A stretch of 15,621 nt of DNA from an uncultured Oscillospiraceae bacterium (lineage in GTDB: Bacteria; Bacillota; Clostridia; Oscillospirales; Acutalibacteraceae). Of the stretch, positions 7,756 to 13,767 are shown piece after piece. Location of the stretch: assembly GCA_900545655.1 (NCBI GenBank), contig UQZY01000041.1, forward strand, positions 1-15,621, written 5' to 3'. The stretch's first letter is position 1, and each line of letters begins with the position of its first letter. The notes below the pieces were generated by a model. It had not been told where the DNA came from and made no database searches. It worked only from the letters and a program-made list of their open reading frames with translations. The position numbers and the translations under genes are program-made.

Positions 7756-8835
7756 TCACACCTCAATTATGGTTCCGCCGCCGACAACCGTATCTCCGTC
7801 GTAGAGAACAACGGCCTGCCCCTTTGTTATAGCCCTTTGCGGCTCGTCAAACTTAACCCTTACAGTATCCTCGTCAAGTTGTGTAACCGTAGCCCACTGC
7901 TCAACCTGCCTGTAGCGAACCTTCGCCTTTATGCGCATTGGTGCGTCTATTGAGGGCACTGAAATAAGATTTATGTCCCCGGCGGTCAATGTATCCGTGT
8001 ACAAGTCGGAATTCCTCCCGAGTGTTACGGTATTGTCTTTCGGATTTATCCCGCACACAAACATAGGCTCTCCGAAGGCTATACCGAGACCCTTTCGCTG
8101 ACCTATCGTGTAATGAATAATACCCTTGTGTTCACCGAGTATATTTCCCTCCGTGTCTATAAAGCTGCCATGGGGAAAGGTCTTTTCCGTATATGCTTCT
8201 ATAAACTGTGCATAGTCGCCGTCCTTGACAAAGCAGAGATCCTGACTGTCATGCTTGTGCGCACTTACAAATCCCTGCTCACGTGCTATTGCCCTGGCAT
8301 CGGTTTTGTTCAATTCCCCGAGCGGAAAAATCGTATGTGCAAGCTGCTCCTGAGAGAGAGAGTAAAGAACATAGCTCTGATCCTTTGTCGGGTCAACTCC
8401 CTTTTTAAGTATGTAACGTCCGGAATTTTCATCACGTTCAATCCTCGCATAATGACCGGTTACCACATAATCGCAGCCGAGCTCCAGCGCACGGTGATAA
8501 AGCTTGTTAAACTTTAGAAATCTGTTGCAATTAATACAGGGATTCGGAGTACAACCGTTTTCATATGCCTCAACAAATTTGTCGATAACGGTTTCCCTGA
8601 ACAAATCCGAAAACCCGAAAACGTGATACGGCATACCAAGCTGTTTTGCAACACTTTCAGCATCCTTTACATCGTCAAGCGAACAACAGGAATGGGCATC
8701 TGAAACTTCAACATCCTCACCCTGAAAGAGCTTCATGGTAACGCCAACGCACTCGTATCCCCGCTGCTTCATAAGATATGCGGCAACGCTTGAATCCACA
8801 CCGCCGCTCATTGCAATGATTGCTTTTTTGTTCAA
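7756..8835 (-). CDS. mnmA: tRNA-specific 2-thiouridylase MnmA
   Basis: MnmA (TrmU) installs the 2-thio group on wobble U34 of tRNA for Lys, Glu and Gln, using ATP to adenylate the base and a persulfide sulfur. The 359 residues are full length. The PP-loop SGGVDSS lies at 10-16. The catalytic cysteine pair is Cys103 (in NPCINCN) and Cys201 (in SQDLCFVKDGDY). The segments DYVVTGHYAR and TIGQRKGLGI are also typical. The start is TTG at 8835, with GAGG nine bases upstream; the next ATG falls inside the PP-loop region, so TTG must be right or nearly so. It sits 49 bases after the ArsC-like gene and just before the NUDIX gene. No cysteine desulfurase is nearby to supply sulfur. Confidence 0.97.
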   Translation of the reverse strand: MNKKAIIAMSGGVDSSVAAYLMKQRGYECVGVTMKLFQGEDVEVSDAHSCCSLDDVKDAESVAKQLGMPYHVFGFSDLFRETVIDKFVEAYENGCTPNPCINCNRFLKFNKLYHRALELGCDYVVTGHYARIERDENSGRYILKKGVDPTKDQSYVLYSLSQEQLAHTIFPLGELNKTDARAIAREQGFVSAHKHDSQDLCFVKDGDYAQFIEAYTEKTFPHGSFIDTEGNILGEHKGIIHYTIGQRKGLGIAFGEPMFVCGINPKDNTVTLGRNSDLYTDTLTAGDINLISVPSIDAPMRIKAKVRYRQVEQWATVTQLDEDTVRVKFDEPQRAITKGQAVVLYDGDTVVGGGTIIEV

Positions 8836-8884
8836 CTTCTTTTACCTCAATTCAGTTAATTCGTTTTAAACCGTGCCACTGCCG

Positions 8885-9235
8885 CTAAAACAGTTCCTTC
8901 TCCCATTCTGCCTCTCTGAAGCCGGTAAGAATCACCTTGTCGGTGACAATAACCGGTCGCTTTACGAGCATACCGTTTGTCGCAAGAAGCTTAAGCTGTT
9001 CATCCTCACTCATTGTGGGGAGCTTGTCCCTAAGCTGCATCTCCTTATAGAGAAGCCCGCTTGTGTTGAAAAACTTCTTTAACGGCATGCCGCTTTTTTT
9101 GTACCACTCCTTGAGTTCCTCATATGTGGGATTGTTTTCAACGATATGTCTGTCCTCATACTTAAGTCCATGACTGTCAAGCCATGCCTTTGCCTTTTGA
9201 CATGTAGAGCACTTGGGATATTCAATAAATAACAT
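8885..9235 (-). CDS. ArsC/Spx-family thioredoxin-fold protein
   Basis: A small cytoplasmic protein of the ArsC superfamily, which includes arsenate reductases, Spx/MgsR redox regulators and YusI-like proteins. The 116 residues match that family's length. The N-terminus YPKCSTCQKAKAWL carries a CxxC pair (Cys9, Cys12), and LVKRPVIV near residue 95 provides the conserved cis-proline loop. A CxxC is typical of Spx/MgsR and YusI, whereas classical ArsC has a single cysteine there. No ars genes are nearby, so arsenate reduction is unsupported. The ATG at 9235 has GGAGAG upstream. It lies between an SGNH hydrolase (17-base gap) and mnmA (49-base gap). Whether it binds RNA polymerase or reduces a thiol substrate cannot be decided here. 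Confidence 0.82.
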   Translation of the reverse strand: MLFIEYPKCSTCQKAKAWLDSHGLKYEDRHIVENNPTYEELKEWYKKSGMPLKKFFNTSGLLYKEMQLRDKLPTMSEDEQLKLLATNGMLVKRPVIVTDKVILTGFREAEWEKELF

Positions 9236-9252
9236 AAAGTCTCTCCGTTTCT

Positions 9253-9951
9253 TTAATCCGTAATCTTAATTTTTCTTTCTTTAACGTATTCCATTATTGT
9301 TTCCGCAATCATTGCATGTCCCTGTTCATTCGGATGTATACCGTCGTCACACAATAATTTTGAATAGTTCTTTGTTTCCAAAAATCTCGATGTGATATCT
9401 ATCACAGGGACGCCCTTATTCAGCGCCGTCTTAAATACTTCTAAGTTGTATCTTTCGTGCCAATTTGTAATCAGCTGCCTGTCACCCTCAAGCCATTTCA
9501 ATATATTATCCGCATTTATTTTTCTGCTTATAAAATCAAAATATCTGACTGAATCTATCGGAGGCAAAGACAGCAGTACAGGCTCTTTTCCCAAATCTCT
9601 TATTTCGTCAATAATTCGCGAGTATATCTCAACAAATTTCCCCACCGTATTTTTAGGGTAATGCTCCTTATCCGGATTTTCGGCTATCTCCGCCCAGTTA
9701 AAGTCACAGTCATTTCCGCCGAATTCCGCTATGACATATTTGCTCTTTGATTCTTTGATCCATTCGGTATTTTTAGATATTATTTTCTCTCCGGCATCTA
9801 TTGTGCTTCCGAATTTTGCTTTGTTAGCTATTGATATTCCGAATATTTCTTCACATAGACTTGAGAAGCTGTTTTTAGATACTTTATAAGCATTGTTTTC
9901 ATGTACTACACCTTTTAAGACAGAATCTCCGAATGCAATAATATCTGGCAT
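9253..9951 (-). CDS. SGNH/GDSL-family hydrolase
   Basis: Probable serine esterase or lipase-like hydrolase of 232 residues. Block I is IIAFGDSVLKG with the nucleophile Ser10, the oxyanion GxND block appears as FGGNDCDF, and the catalytic Asp/His pair is in DDGIHPNEQGH near the C-terminus. There is no signal peptide, so it should act in the cytoplasm. I chose the ATG at 9951 because a GGAGGAG (9957-9963) sits five bases upstream and the conserved block I follows at once. An in-frame ATG 27 bases earlier would add nine residues across that ribosome binding site. The gene directly follows a glycolipid-type glycosyltransferase (32-base gap), which hints at lipid or carbohydrate-ester metabolism, but the substrate is unknown. 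Confidence 0.87.
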   Translation of the reverse strand: MPDIIAFGDSVLKGVVHENNAYKVSKNSFSSLCEEIFGISIANKAKFGSTIDAGEKIISKNTEWIKESKSKYVIAEFGGNDCDFNWAEIAENPDKEHYPKNTVGKFVEIYSRIIDEIRDLGKEPVLLSLPPIDSVRYFDFISRKINADNILKWLEGDRQLITNWHERYNLEVFKTALNKGVPVIDITSRFLETKNYSKLLCDDGIHPNEQGHAMIAETIMEYVKERKIKITD

Positions 9952-9956
9952 AATTA

Positions 9957-9963
9957 CTCCTCC
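9957..9963 (-). promoter_or_regulatory. Ribosome binding site fixing the SGNH hydrolase start
   Basis: A GGAGGAG on the minus strand lies five bases before the ATG at 9951. It falls inside the longer reading frame that would start at 9978, which argues against that earlier start. Confidence 0.75.
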
Positions 9964-9983
9964 GCTAAAATTTTTCACACGTT

Positions 9984-11099
9984 TTATTTATCGTTCAAAT
10001 GCTCCCGTATAAAGCAGCAAATATCATCAGCTGCCATCTTGTTGATGTTTTTCTGCTGATTTTCCTTCATCTTACTTGCCTCTTTTTCATCGTAAAGAAT
10101 GCGAAGACCTGCCTGCACCTGTCCTTTTACGGTTGTACCCGAAACACTCATTCCGTATTTTCCGAAAAACTTACAGTTTGCTGTTTCGCACCCGGGAATA
10201 GGCTCGGTATGAATTATCGGAATTCCCGACACGGCAGCCTCCGTAGAAGTAAGACCGCCCGGCTTTGTGAAGAGTATGTCGCAGGCTTTCATATAAAGAC
10301 TCATCTGATTGGTATACCCGAGAATAGTAAGTCTTTTTTCTGAGCCGAAGGTTTTTTTCAAATGCTTCTCGACCTTCTTGTTGCTTCCGCAAATAACAAT
10401 CAGTTCTTCATCTTCTGTGGATTCCAGCAGGCATTCAACCAGCTTACCCATATTGCCGGCTCCCATGCTGCCGCCTGCCGCTAAAATATATTTTTTCTCG
10501 GTGGAAAGACCCAGCTTTTCCCTTGCATCCTCCTTGGAAATCTCTCTTCTGCAAATTCTTGAAACCGGAATTCCAAGCGGAATCAGCTTCTCTTTAGGCA
10601 GACCTCTCTTAACGAATACGTCTGTAAGACTCTCATGAGGTATGATGTAATAGTCCGCATCTGTTTCTTCCCAGAAAGGAATACAGGTATAGTCTGTCAT
10701 TACCGCCACGGTAAGAGGCAGCTTCATACCCTTGTGTTTCATATATGCAATGGTTTCCGACGGATAAATATGAGGCATTATCAGCACATCCACTGGATTG
10801 TCTTTCAGGTACTTGTTCAAATACTTGGCCATGCGACCGTTTACGTAGTACACCAAGGACTTTCTTGTGATTTTACTTATCACCATTCCGAGTTTGTAGG
10901 TCATTCCGAAGAGAAGCGGTGTTTTTTTGACGATATGAACATATCCGTCTCCTACCAGCCTTGACACTTCTTCGCCTGCCAAGGTCAGATAATCCATTAC
11001 GTAAGCCTCGCCTCCGTGCCAGGCCATAGCTTCCGCGATCGCATGTGCGGCGGAGTTGTGTCCGCCACCGGTATTACACGACAAAATAAGTACTTTCAT
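9984..11099 (-). CDS. MGDG synthase/UgtP-type diacylglycerol glycosyltransferase
   Basis: A GT28-fold glycosyltransferase of 371 residues, likely a peripheral membrane enzyme that adds a sugar from a UDP-sugar to diacylglycerol, making membrane glycolipid or lipoteichoic acid anchor. The N-terminal MGDG-synthase domain opens with the glycine-rich SCNTGGGHNSAAHAIAEAM (7-25) and continues through PHIYPSETIAY. The C-terminal nucleotide-sugar domain shows the LAAGGSMGAGN loop and the binding motif FTKPGGLTSTEA. Length and order match UgtP and plant MGDG synthase; MurG is the other relative, but lacks this N-terminal pattern. The ATG at 11099 has GGAG six bases upstream. It appears to lead the series ending with the NUDIX gene. 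The sugar donor and processivity cannot be read from sequence. Confidence 0.88.
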   Translation of the reverse strand: MKVLILSCNTGGGHNSAAHAIAEAMAWHGGEAYVMDYLTLAGEEVSRLVGDGYVHIVKKTPLLFGMTYKLGMVISKITRKSLVYYVNGRMAKYLNKYLKDNPVDVLIMPHIYPSETIAYMKHKGMKLPLTVAVMTDYTCIPFWEETDADYYIIPHESLTDVFVKRGLPKEKLIPLGIPVSRICRREISKEDAREKLGLSTEKKYILAAGGSMGAGNMGKLVECLLESTEDEELIVICGSNKKVEKHLKKTFGSEKRLTILGYTNQMSLYMKACDILFTKPGGLTSTEAAVSGIPIIHTEPIPGCETANCKFFGKYGMSVSGTTVKGQVQAGLRILYDEKEASKMKENQQKNINKMAADDICCFIREHLNDK

Positions 11100-11213
11100 T
11101 GAATTCTCCGTTTCTTTTTTCAGGGATTAAAATGTATGTAAATTCATAACTTTATCAGCAATACTACCGTTTAAATGTGGCTTGAGACAATAGTATTGAT
11201 ACCATATATCATT

Positions 11214-11254
11214 GGTAAGTTATCTAAGTCTCCGCTTGTTATAGGTAAGTTATC
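11214..11254. repeat. Pair of 11-base direct repeats
   Basis: GGTAAGTTATC occurs at 11214-11224 and 11244-11254, a 30-base period. In the minus-strand frame each copy encodes part of LDNLP, so the repeat may be a coding repeat of the possible remnant. Two copies are too few to call an iteron or regulatory array. Confidence 0.5.
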
Positions 11255-11294
11255 CAATGTTTGCATCTTTTCAAACTTGAATTTACCGTTTTCA

Positions 11295-11319
11295 GGCAGA
11301 GAGATTTTATCTCCCTGCC
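11295..11319 (-). terminator. Hairpin downstream of the GNAT gene
   Basis: Eleven-base arms (11295-11305 and 11309-11319) enclose a three-base loop. The single non-Watson-Crick position is a G-U wobble in minus-strand RNA but an A-C mismatch in plus-strand RNA, so the structure fits a minus transcript. It starts 18 bases after the GNAT stop. The expected U-tract is absent (TGAAAAC follows), so it may be a transcript 3'-end or stability element rather than a strong intrinsic terminator. Confidence 0.4.
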
Positions 11320-11337
11320 ATCATAAATCTTTTTCGT

Positions 11338-11964
11338 TTAGAAAAGTTGTCCCGGCTGCTTAAACTTCTCTTTGTAGGGAAAGCCCTTATCAAATTCGTC
11401 AGCTTCCGCTTCATCTACAAAATAACCTGTAGGTGTTTCATACTCACCGGTTATGCCGTCTAAATAGCCCGGAGTCAACTCCTTGCAAAGAAAAAACGAT
11501 GCATCTTCATCCTCCGGAAGTCCATGATAACGAATACCGAATTCGCCGGCATAGGTAAATCCACTCTTTCCATAGAAGTCAATGTTACCTTCAATGCATA
11601 CTGCACCGAATCCCATCTTTGCAGCCTTATCAAGAGAATAGTCCAGCAATACCTTGCCATATCCCCTTCTCTTAAGCTCCGGTATGATGCAGATAGGTCC
11701 AATGGTCACAATTGGAATATCTCTCCCGTCATCAGCCTTGAGCACCGCTTTCATAAAAACAATCTGTCCGATCAGTTTTCCGTTAAGCTCCATCACATAA
11801 TCCAATTCTGCAATGAAGTCGGGATTATTTCGCAACCGATTCAAAACAAAATGCTCCAGACAACCAGGGCGGTACACATTCCAAAATGCTTCTCTTACAA
11901 GGTTTTCTACTTCACGGTATTCTTCTTTTTTTTCTAAACGTATTTTAATGTTATTTTTATTCAT
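11338..11964 (-). CDS. GNAT-family N-acetyltransferase
   Basis: A cytoplasmic acetyl-CoA-dependent acetyltransferase of 208 residues. The acetyl-CoA pyrophosphate loop is RRGYGK (99-104), preceded by the strand IVTIGPICIIPELK and followed by the helix LLDYSLDKAAKMGF and the FYGKSGFTYAG segment typical of GNATs. The first 30 or so residues (EEYREVENLVREAFW) are the usual N-terminal substrate helix. The acceptor is unknown; the YhbS-like subgroup is similar in layout. The ATG at 11964 has a perfect AGGAGG nine bases upstream. It follows a 196-base leader with a short reading frame and hairpin, and sits in a stretch more AT-rich than its surroundings, suggesting later acquisition. No resistance function is shown. 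Confidence 0.88.
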   Translation of the reverse strand: MNKNNIKIRLEKKEEYREVENLVREAFWNVYRPGCLEHFVLNRLRNNPDFIAELDYVMELNGKLIGQIVFMKAVLKADDGRDIPIVTIGPICIIPELKRRGYGKVLLDYSLDKAAKMGFGAVCIEGNIDFYGKSGFTYAGEFGIRYHGLPEDEDASFFLCKELTPGYLDGITGEYETPTGYFVDEAEADEFDKGFPYKEKFKQPGQLF

Positions 11965-12008
11965 TCTTTATTTCCTCCTGAATGTTGTTAACTTCAACTG
12001 CATTCCTG

Positions 12009-12044
12009 CGGGAGGCTGTGTTTGACTGTATACGCAACCTCCCG
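12009..12044 (-). promoter_or_regulatory. Leader hairpin upstream of the GNAT gene
   Basis: In minus-strand RNA a 10-base stem forms between 12035-12044 and 12009-12018, with one U-G wobble that would be a C-A mismatch on the other strand. It begins at the base after the stop codon of a short leader frame. Its second arm contains CCTCC, which could alternatively pair with the GNAT ribosome binding site (GGAGG at 11974-11978). There is no U-tract, so it is not an obvious terminator. A regulatory role is inferred. Confidence 0.4.
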
Positions 12045-12080
12045 TTACGCTACAATCTCCATTGTGTTGTACTTAATCAA
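12045..12080 (-). CDS. Possible 11-residue leader peptide before the GNAT gene
   Basis: A TTG at 12080, six bases after an AGGAGAG (12087-12093), opens a frame encoding MIKYNTMEIVA that stops at 12045-12047, exactly at the foot of the leader hairpin. An internal ATG (12062) would give a four-residue peptide after the Met. Ribosome binding site, short frame and hairpin together resemble translational attenuators of inducible genes, but such short frames are common by chance. I do not recognise the peptide. Confidence 0.3.
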   Translation of the reverse strand: MIKYNTMEIVA

Positions 12081-12127
12081 AAAGCACTCTCCTAAAAAAT
12101 CAATATTTATATTTAAGCCTCAACGGC

Positions 12128-12164
12128 ATAAATAACTACGTAAAACAGACTGGAAGTTATTTAT
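12128..12164. repeat. Perfect 10-base inverted repeat over the tfoX-N stop codon
   Basis: ATAAATAACT (12128-12137) and its exact complement (12155-12164) flank a 17-base loop, and the right arm covers the stop codon at 12161-12163. A T-rich run follows on the plus strand only, where no gene is upstream. It is AT-rich and weak, and could mark the 3' end of the TfoX-N gene or be incidental. Confidence 0.35.
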
Positions 12165-12481
12165 TTTTTCTTTTTTGGTTTTGGAGCTTGCAGTTCATCA
12201 TACATCGCATGAAACAAACCTGTCAAAAATTCTTTATTATCAACTTCATCTACCAATAACATCGCTTTTGCTCCCTCATATGGTAATTCATACAGAGCTG
12301 TCGGCATATAACTAATTGCTGATTTCACCGGCTTAACAAGTAATCTATCATCATAGATACCTCCTACAATCTTACCACGATAATAAATAATAAATTCTCC
12401 CATCATAGCTCGATAAGTAATTCCTTCTAACTCAGAGAGCTGCCCTAAAACAAACTCTAAGTATTCCTTGCTTGACGCCAT
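12161..12481 (-). CDS. TfoX N-terminal domain protein
   Basis: A 106-residue protein consisting only of the TfoX/Sxy N-terminal domain, recognisable from YRAMMGEFIIYYRGKIVGGI, the LLVKPV strand and the YELPYEGAKAMLLVDEV segment, ending in a PKPKKKK tail. TfoX/Sxy regulates competence in Gammaproteobacteria as a two-domain protein. In Firmicutes the lone N-terminal domain occurs often and its role is not established, so competence should not be assumed. The ATG at 12481 has GAGG about eight bases upstream. It begins 34 bases after the methyltransferase stop with no terminator between, so it may be co-transcribed. The gene is clearly more AT-rich than its neighbours, suggesting acquisition. Confidence 0.82.
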   Translation of the reverse strand: MASSKEYLEFVLGQLSELEGITYRAMMGEFIIYYRGKIVGGIYDDRLLVKPVKSAISYMPTALYELPYEGAKAMLLVDEVDNKEFLTGLFHAMYDELQAPKPKKKK

Positions 12482-12515
12482 ATTTTCGCCTCTATTTCAA
12501 GCCTTTTTTACACTT

Positions 12516-13670
12516 TTACTTATGTACTTTAGTCAACAGAGCTACGCTCTCCACGTGTGCCGTATGCGGGAACATATCAACGGGTTGAATCTTTTGAACT
12601 GCATATCCGTGCTTCGTGATATACGCAAGATCTCTTGCAAGTGTTTCCGGGTTGCAGGAAACGTATACAACCTTTGGCGGAGACAGCTTTACTACGGCGT
12701 CGAGGAAATCCTCCGTGCTGCCGGCGCGAGGTGGATCCATCATTATCACATCCACATGCTCACCGTGTTCTGCCATTTCAATTATGAAGTCTGTCGCGTC
12801 AGCGCATACAAAGTAAGCATTGGATATCTTGTTGCGCCTCGCATTTGAAATGGCATCGCGCACGGCATCCTTGTTAAGCTCGACGCCGATAACTCTTGCG
12901 GCACCGTTTTTGGCGGCAATAAGGCCTATTGTTCCCGTGCCGCAATAGCTGTCAAAAAAAGTTTCCTTTCCGGTAAGGCCTGCGTATTCAATAGCTATGC
13001 GATAAAGTTTTTCCGTTTGAGACGGATTTATCTGATAGAAGGATTTTGCGGAAATTCTGAACGTAAGACCGAGTAGCTTATCTTCAATAAACCCTTTCCC
13101 GTAAAGAACCTTTTCCTGTTTTCCGAGAACGAGATTTGTTTGATACGGGTTTATATTGTGAATAATCGTAGTAATCTCAGGGTGAAGCTTTAAAAGAGCT
13201 TTTACAAAATTGTTCTTTGCAGGAAAAACAGGAGTGCCCGTAACGATAACAATCATTATTTCATTAGTCGAAAAGCCGCGTTTGACAAGTACGTGGCGTA
13301 TAAAGCCTCTGTGGGTGTCCTCATCATACGGCATAAACTTAAAGTCTTTCATAAGACCGCGGATATCTTTTATTATCGCATCTGCCTTTGAGTCCTCAAT
13401 CATGCAATGATCAACCGGAACTATCCTGTGACTGTTTGACTGGTAAACACCCGAAATAATTTTATTTCTTCGTTTATCAAAACCAAATGCCGCCTGAACC
13501 TTATTCCTGTAATTATAAGGATATTTCATCCCGATGACAGGCTCAATTTTACAAAATCTTCCGAGTAATTTCTCTTCAAGATTTTGCTTGTATCTCAGTT
13601 GCTCTTTATACGGCATGTCAAGCTGACAACCGCCGCATTTTTTATATAACTTACAGACTCTTTCTTCCAT
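12516..13670 (-). CDS. 23S rRNA m5U methyltransferase, TrmA/RlmD family, short form without TRAM
   Basis: SAM-dependent RNA (uracil-5-)-methyltransferase of 384 residues. It begins almost at the iron-sulfur cysteines (Cys6, Cys12, Cys15, with Cys89 as the fourth) and lacks the N-terminal TRAM domain. The SAM loop is DSYCGTGTIGL, the methylation motif MMDPPRAG, the nucleophile cysteine is in VVYVSCNPETLARDL, and the base Glu is in PHTAHVESVALL. Family members methylate U1939 and/or U747 of 23S rRNA; Bacillus RlmCD does both. With a paralogue next door, target assignment is not possible from sequence. The ATG at 13670 has GGAG eight bases upstream. It is divergent from methyltransferase B with a 97-base gap. 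Missing TRAM may be natural for this subgroup or a truncation. Confidence 0.92.
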   Translation of the reverse strand: MEERVCKLYKKCGGCQLDMPYKEQLRYKQNLEEKLLGRFCKIEPVIGMKYPYNYRNKVQAAFGFDKRRNKIISGVYQSNSHRIVPVDHCMIEDSKADAIIKDIRGLMKDFKFMPYDEDTHRGFIRHVLVKRGFSTNEIMIVIVTGTPVFPAKNNFVKALLKLHPEITTIIHNINPYQTNLVLGKQEKVLYGKGFIEDKLLGLTFRISAKSFYQINPSQTEKLYRIAIEYAGLTGKETFFDSYCGTGTIGLIAAKNGAARVIGVELNKDAVRDAISNARRNKISNAYFVCADATDFIIEMAEHGEHVDVIMMDPPRAGSTEDFLDAVVKLSPPKVVYVSCNPETLARDLAYITKHGYAVQKIQPVDMFPHTAHVESVALLTKVHK

Positions 13671-13706
13671 TTGCTCTTCTCCGAATTTTTTAAACTAAAA
13701 CAAGTT

Positions 13707-13741
13707 AATTCTACCATATTCAGATGTAATATGATAGAATT
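13707..13741. promoter_or_regulatory. Inverted repeat between divergent methyltransferase genes
   Basis: Fourteen-base arms (13707-13720 and 13728-13741) with a seven-base loop are complementary except one position, which is a U-G wobble in minus-strand RNA. Each arm contains TAGAAT on one strand, a plausible -10 for each direction, and TATAAC follows on the plus strand. No strong -35 is seen. It may be an operator shared by both genes or a leader hairpin; promoter placement is uncertain. Confidence 0.4.
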
Positions 13742-13757
13742 ATAACATAATATTTTT

Positions 13758-13761
13758 GGAG
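13758..13761 (+). promoter_or_regulatory. Ribosome binding site fixing the start of methyltransferase B
   Basis: A GGAG lies six bases before the ATG at 13768. An in-frame TTG at 13756 overlaps this site and so is not a credible start. Confidence 0.75.
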
Positions 13762-13767
13762 AAATAT

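Larger units (their letters stand above)
11171..11320 (-). pseudogene. Possible remnant of a small gene in the GNAT-glycosyltransferase spacer
   Basis: The 238-base spacer 11100-11337 has no complete gene. One open minus-strand frame of 49 sense codons (stop at 11171-11173) reads like protein, for example KFKFEKMQTLDNLPITSGDL, with LDNLP occurring twice. It has only an internal ATG (11266) without a convincing ribosome binding site. An ATGATG just upstream is in a different frame. It could be a decayed or frameshifted 3' fragment, or chance. I do not recognise the family. Confidence 0.2.

Noticed and set aside
7754..7759. GTG start of the NUDIX gene overlapping the mnmA stop
   Set aside because: The only ribosome binding site (GAGG at 7761-7764) would be one base from this GTG, whereas the ATG at 7753 has ideal seven-base spacing.
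9952..9978. Earlier ATG for the SGNH hydrolase, adding nine residues
   Set aside because: The extension runs across the GGAGGAG that serves the ATG at 9951, and the conserved block I begins immediately after the later start.
11214..11254. Direct repeats as iterons or the start of a CRISPR-like array
   Set aside because: Only two 11-base copies exist, with no further units on either side and no replication or cas genes nearby.
11175..11363. 62-residue plus-strand open frame in the GNAT-glycosyltransferase spacer
   Set aside because: It is antisense to the more protein-like minus frame, runs into the GNAT 3' end, has no good ribosome binding site, and resembles no family I know.
12161..12481. 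TfoX as evidence of a competence system
   Set aside because: Only the N-terminal domain is present, and no com genes are in the window; the role of such lone domains in Firmicutes is not established.
13756..13767. TTG start for the plus-strand methyltransferase
   Set aside because: It overlaps its own ribosome binding site; ATG at 13768 is properly spaced and begins the TRAM domain.
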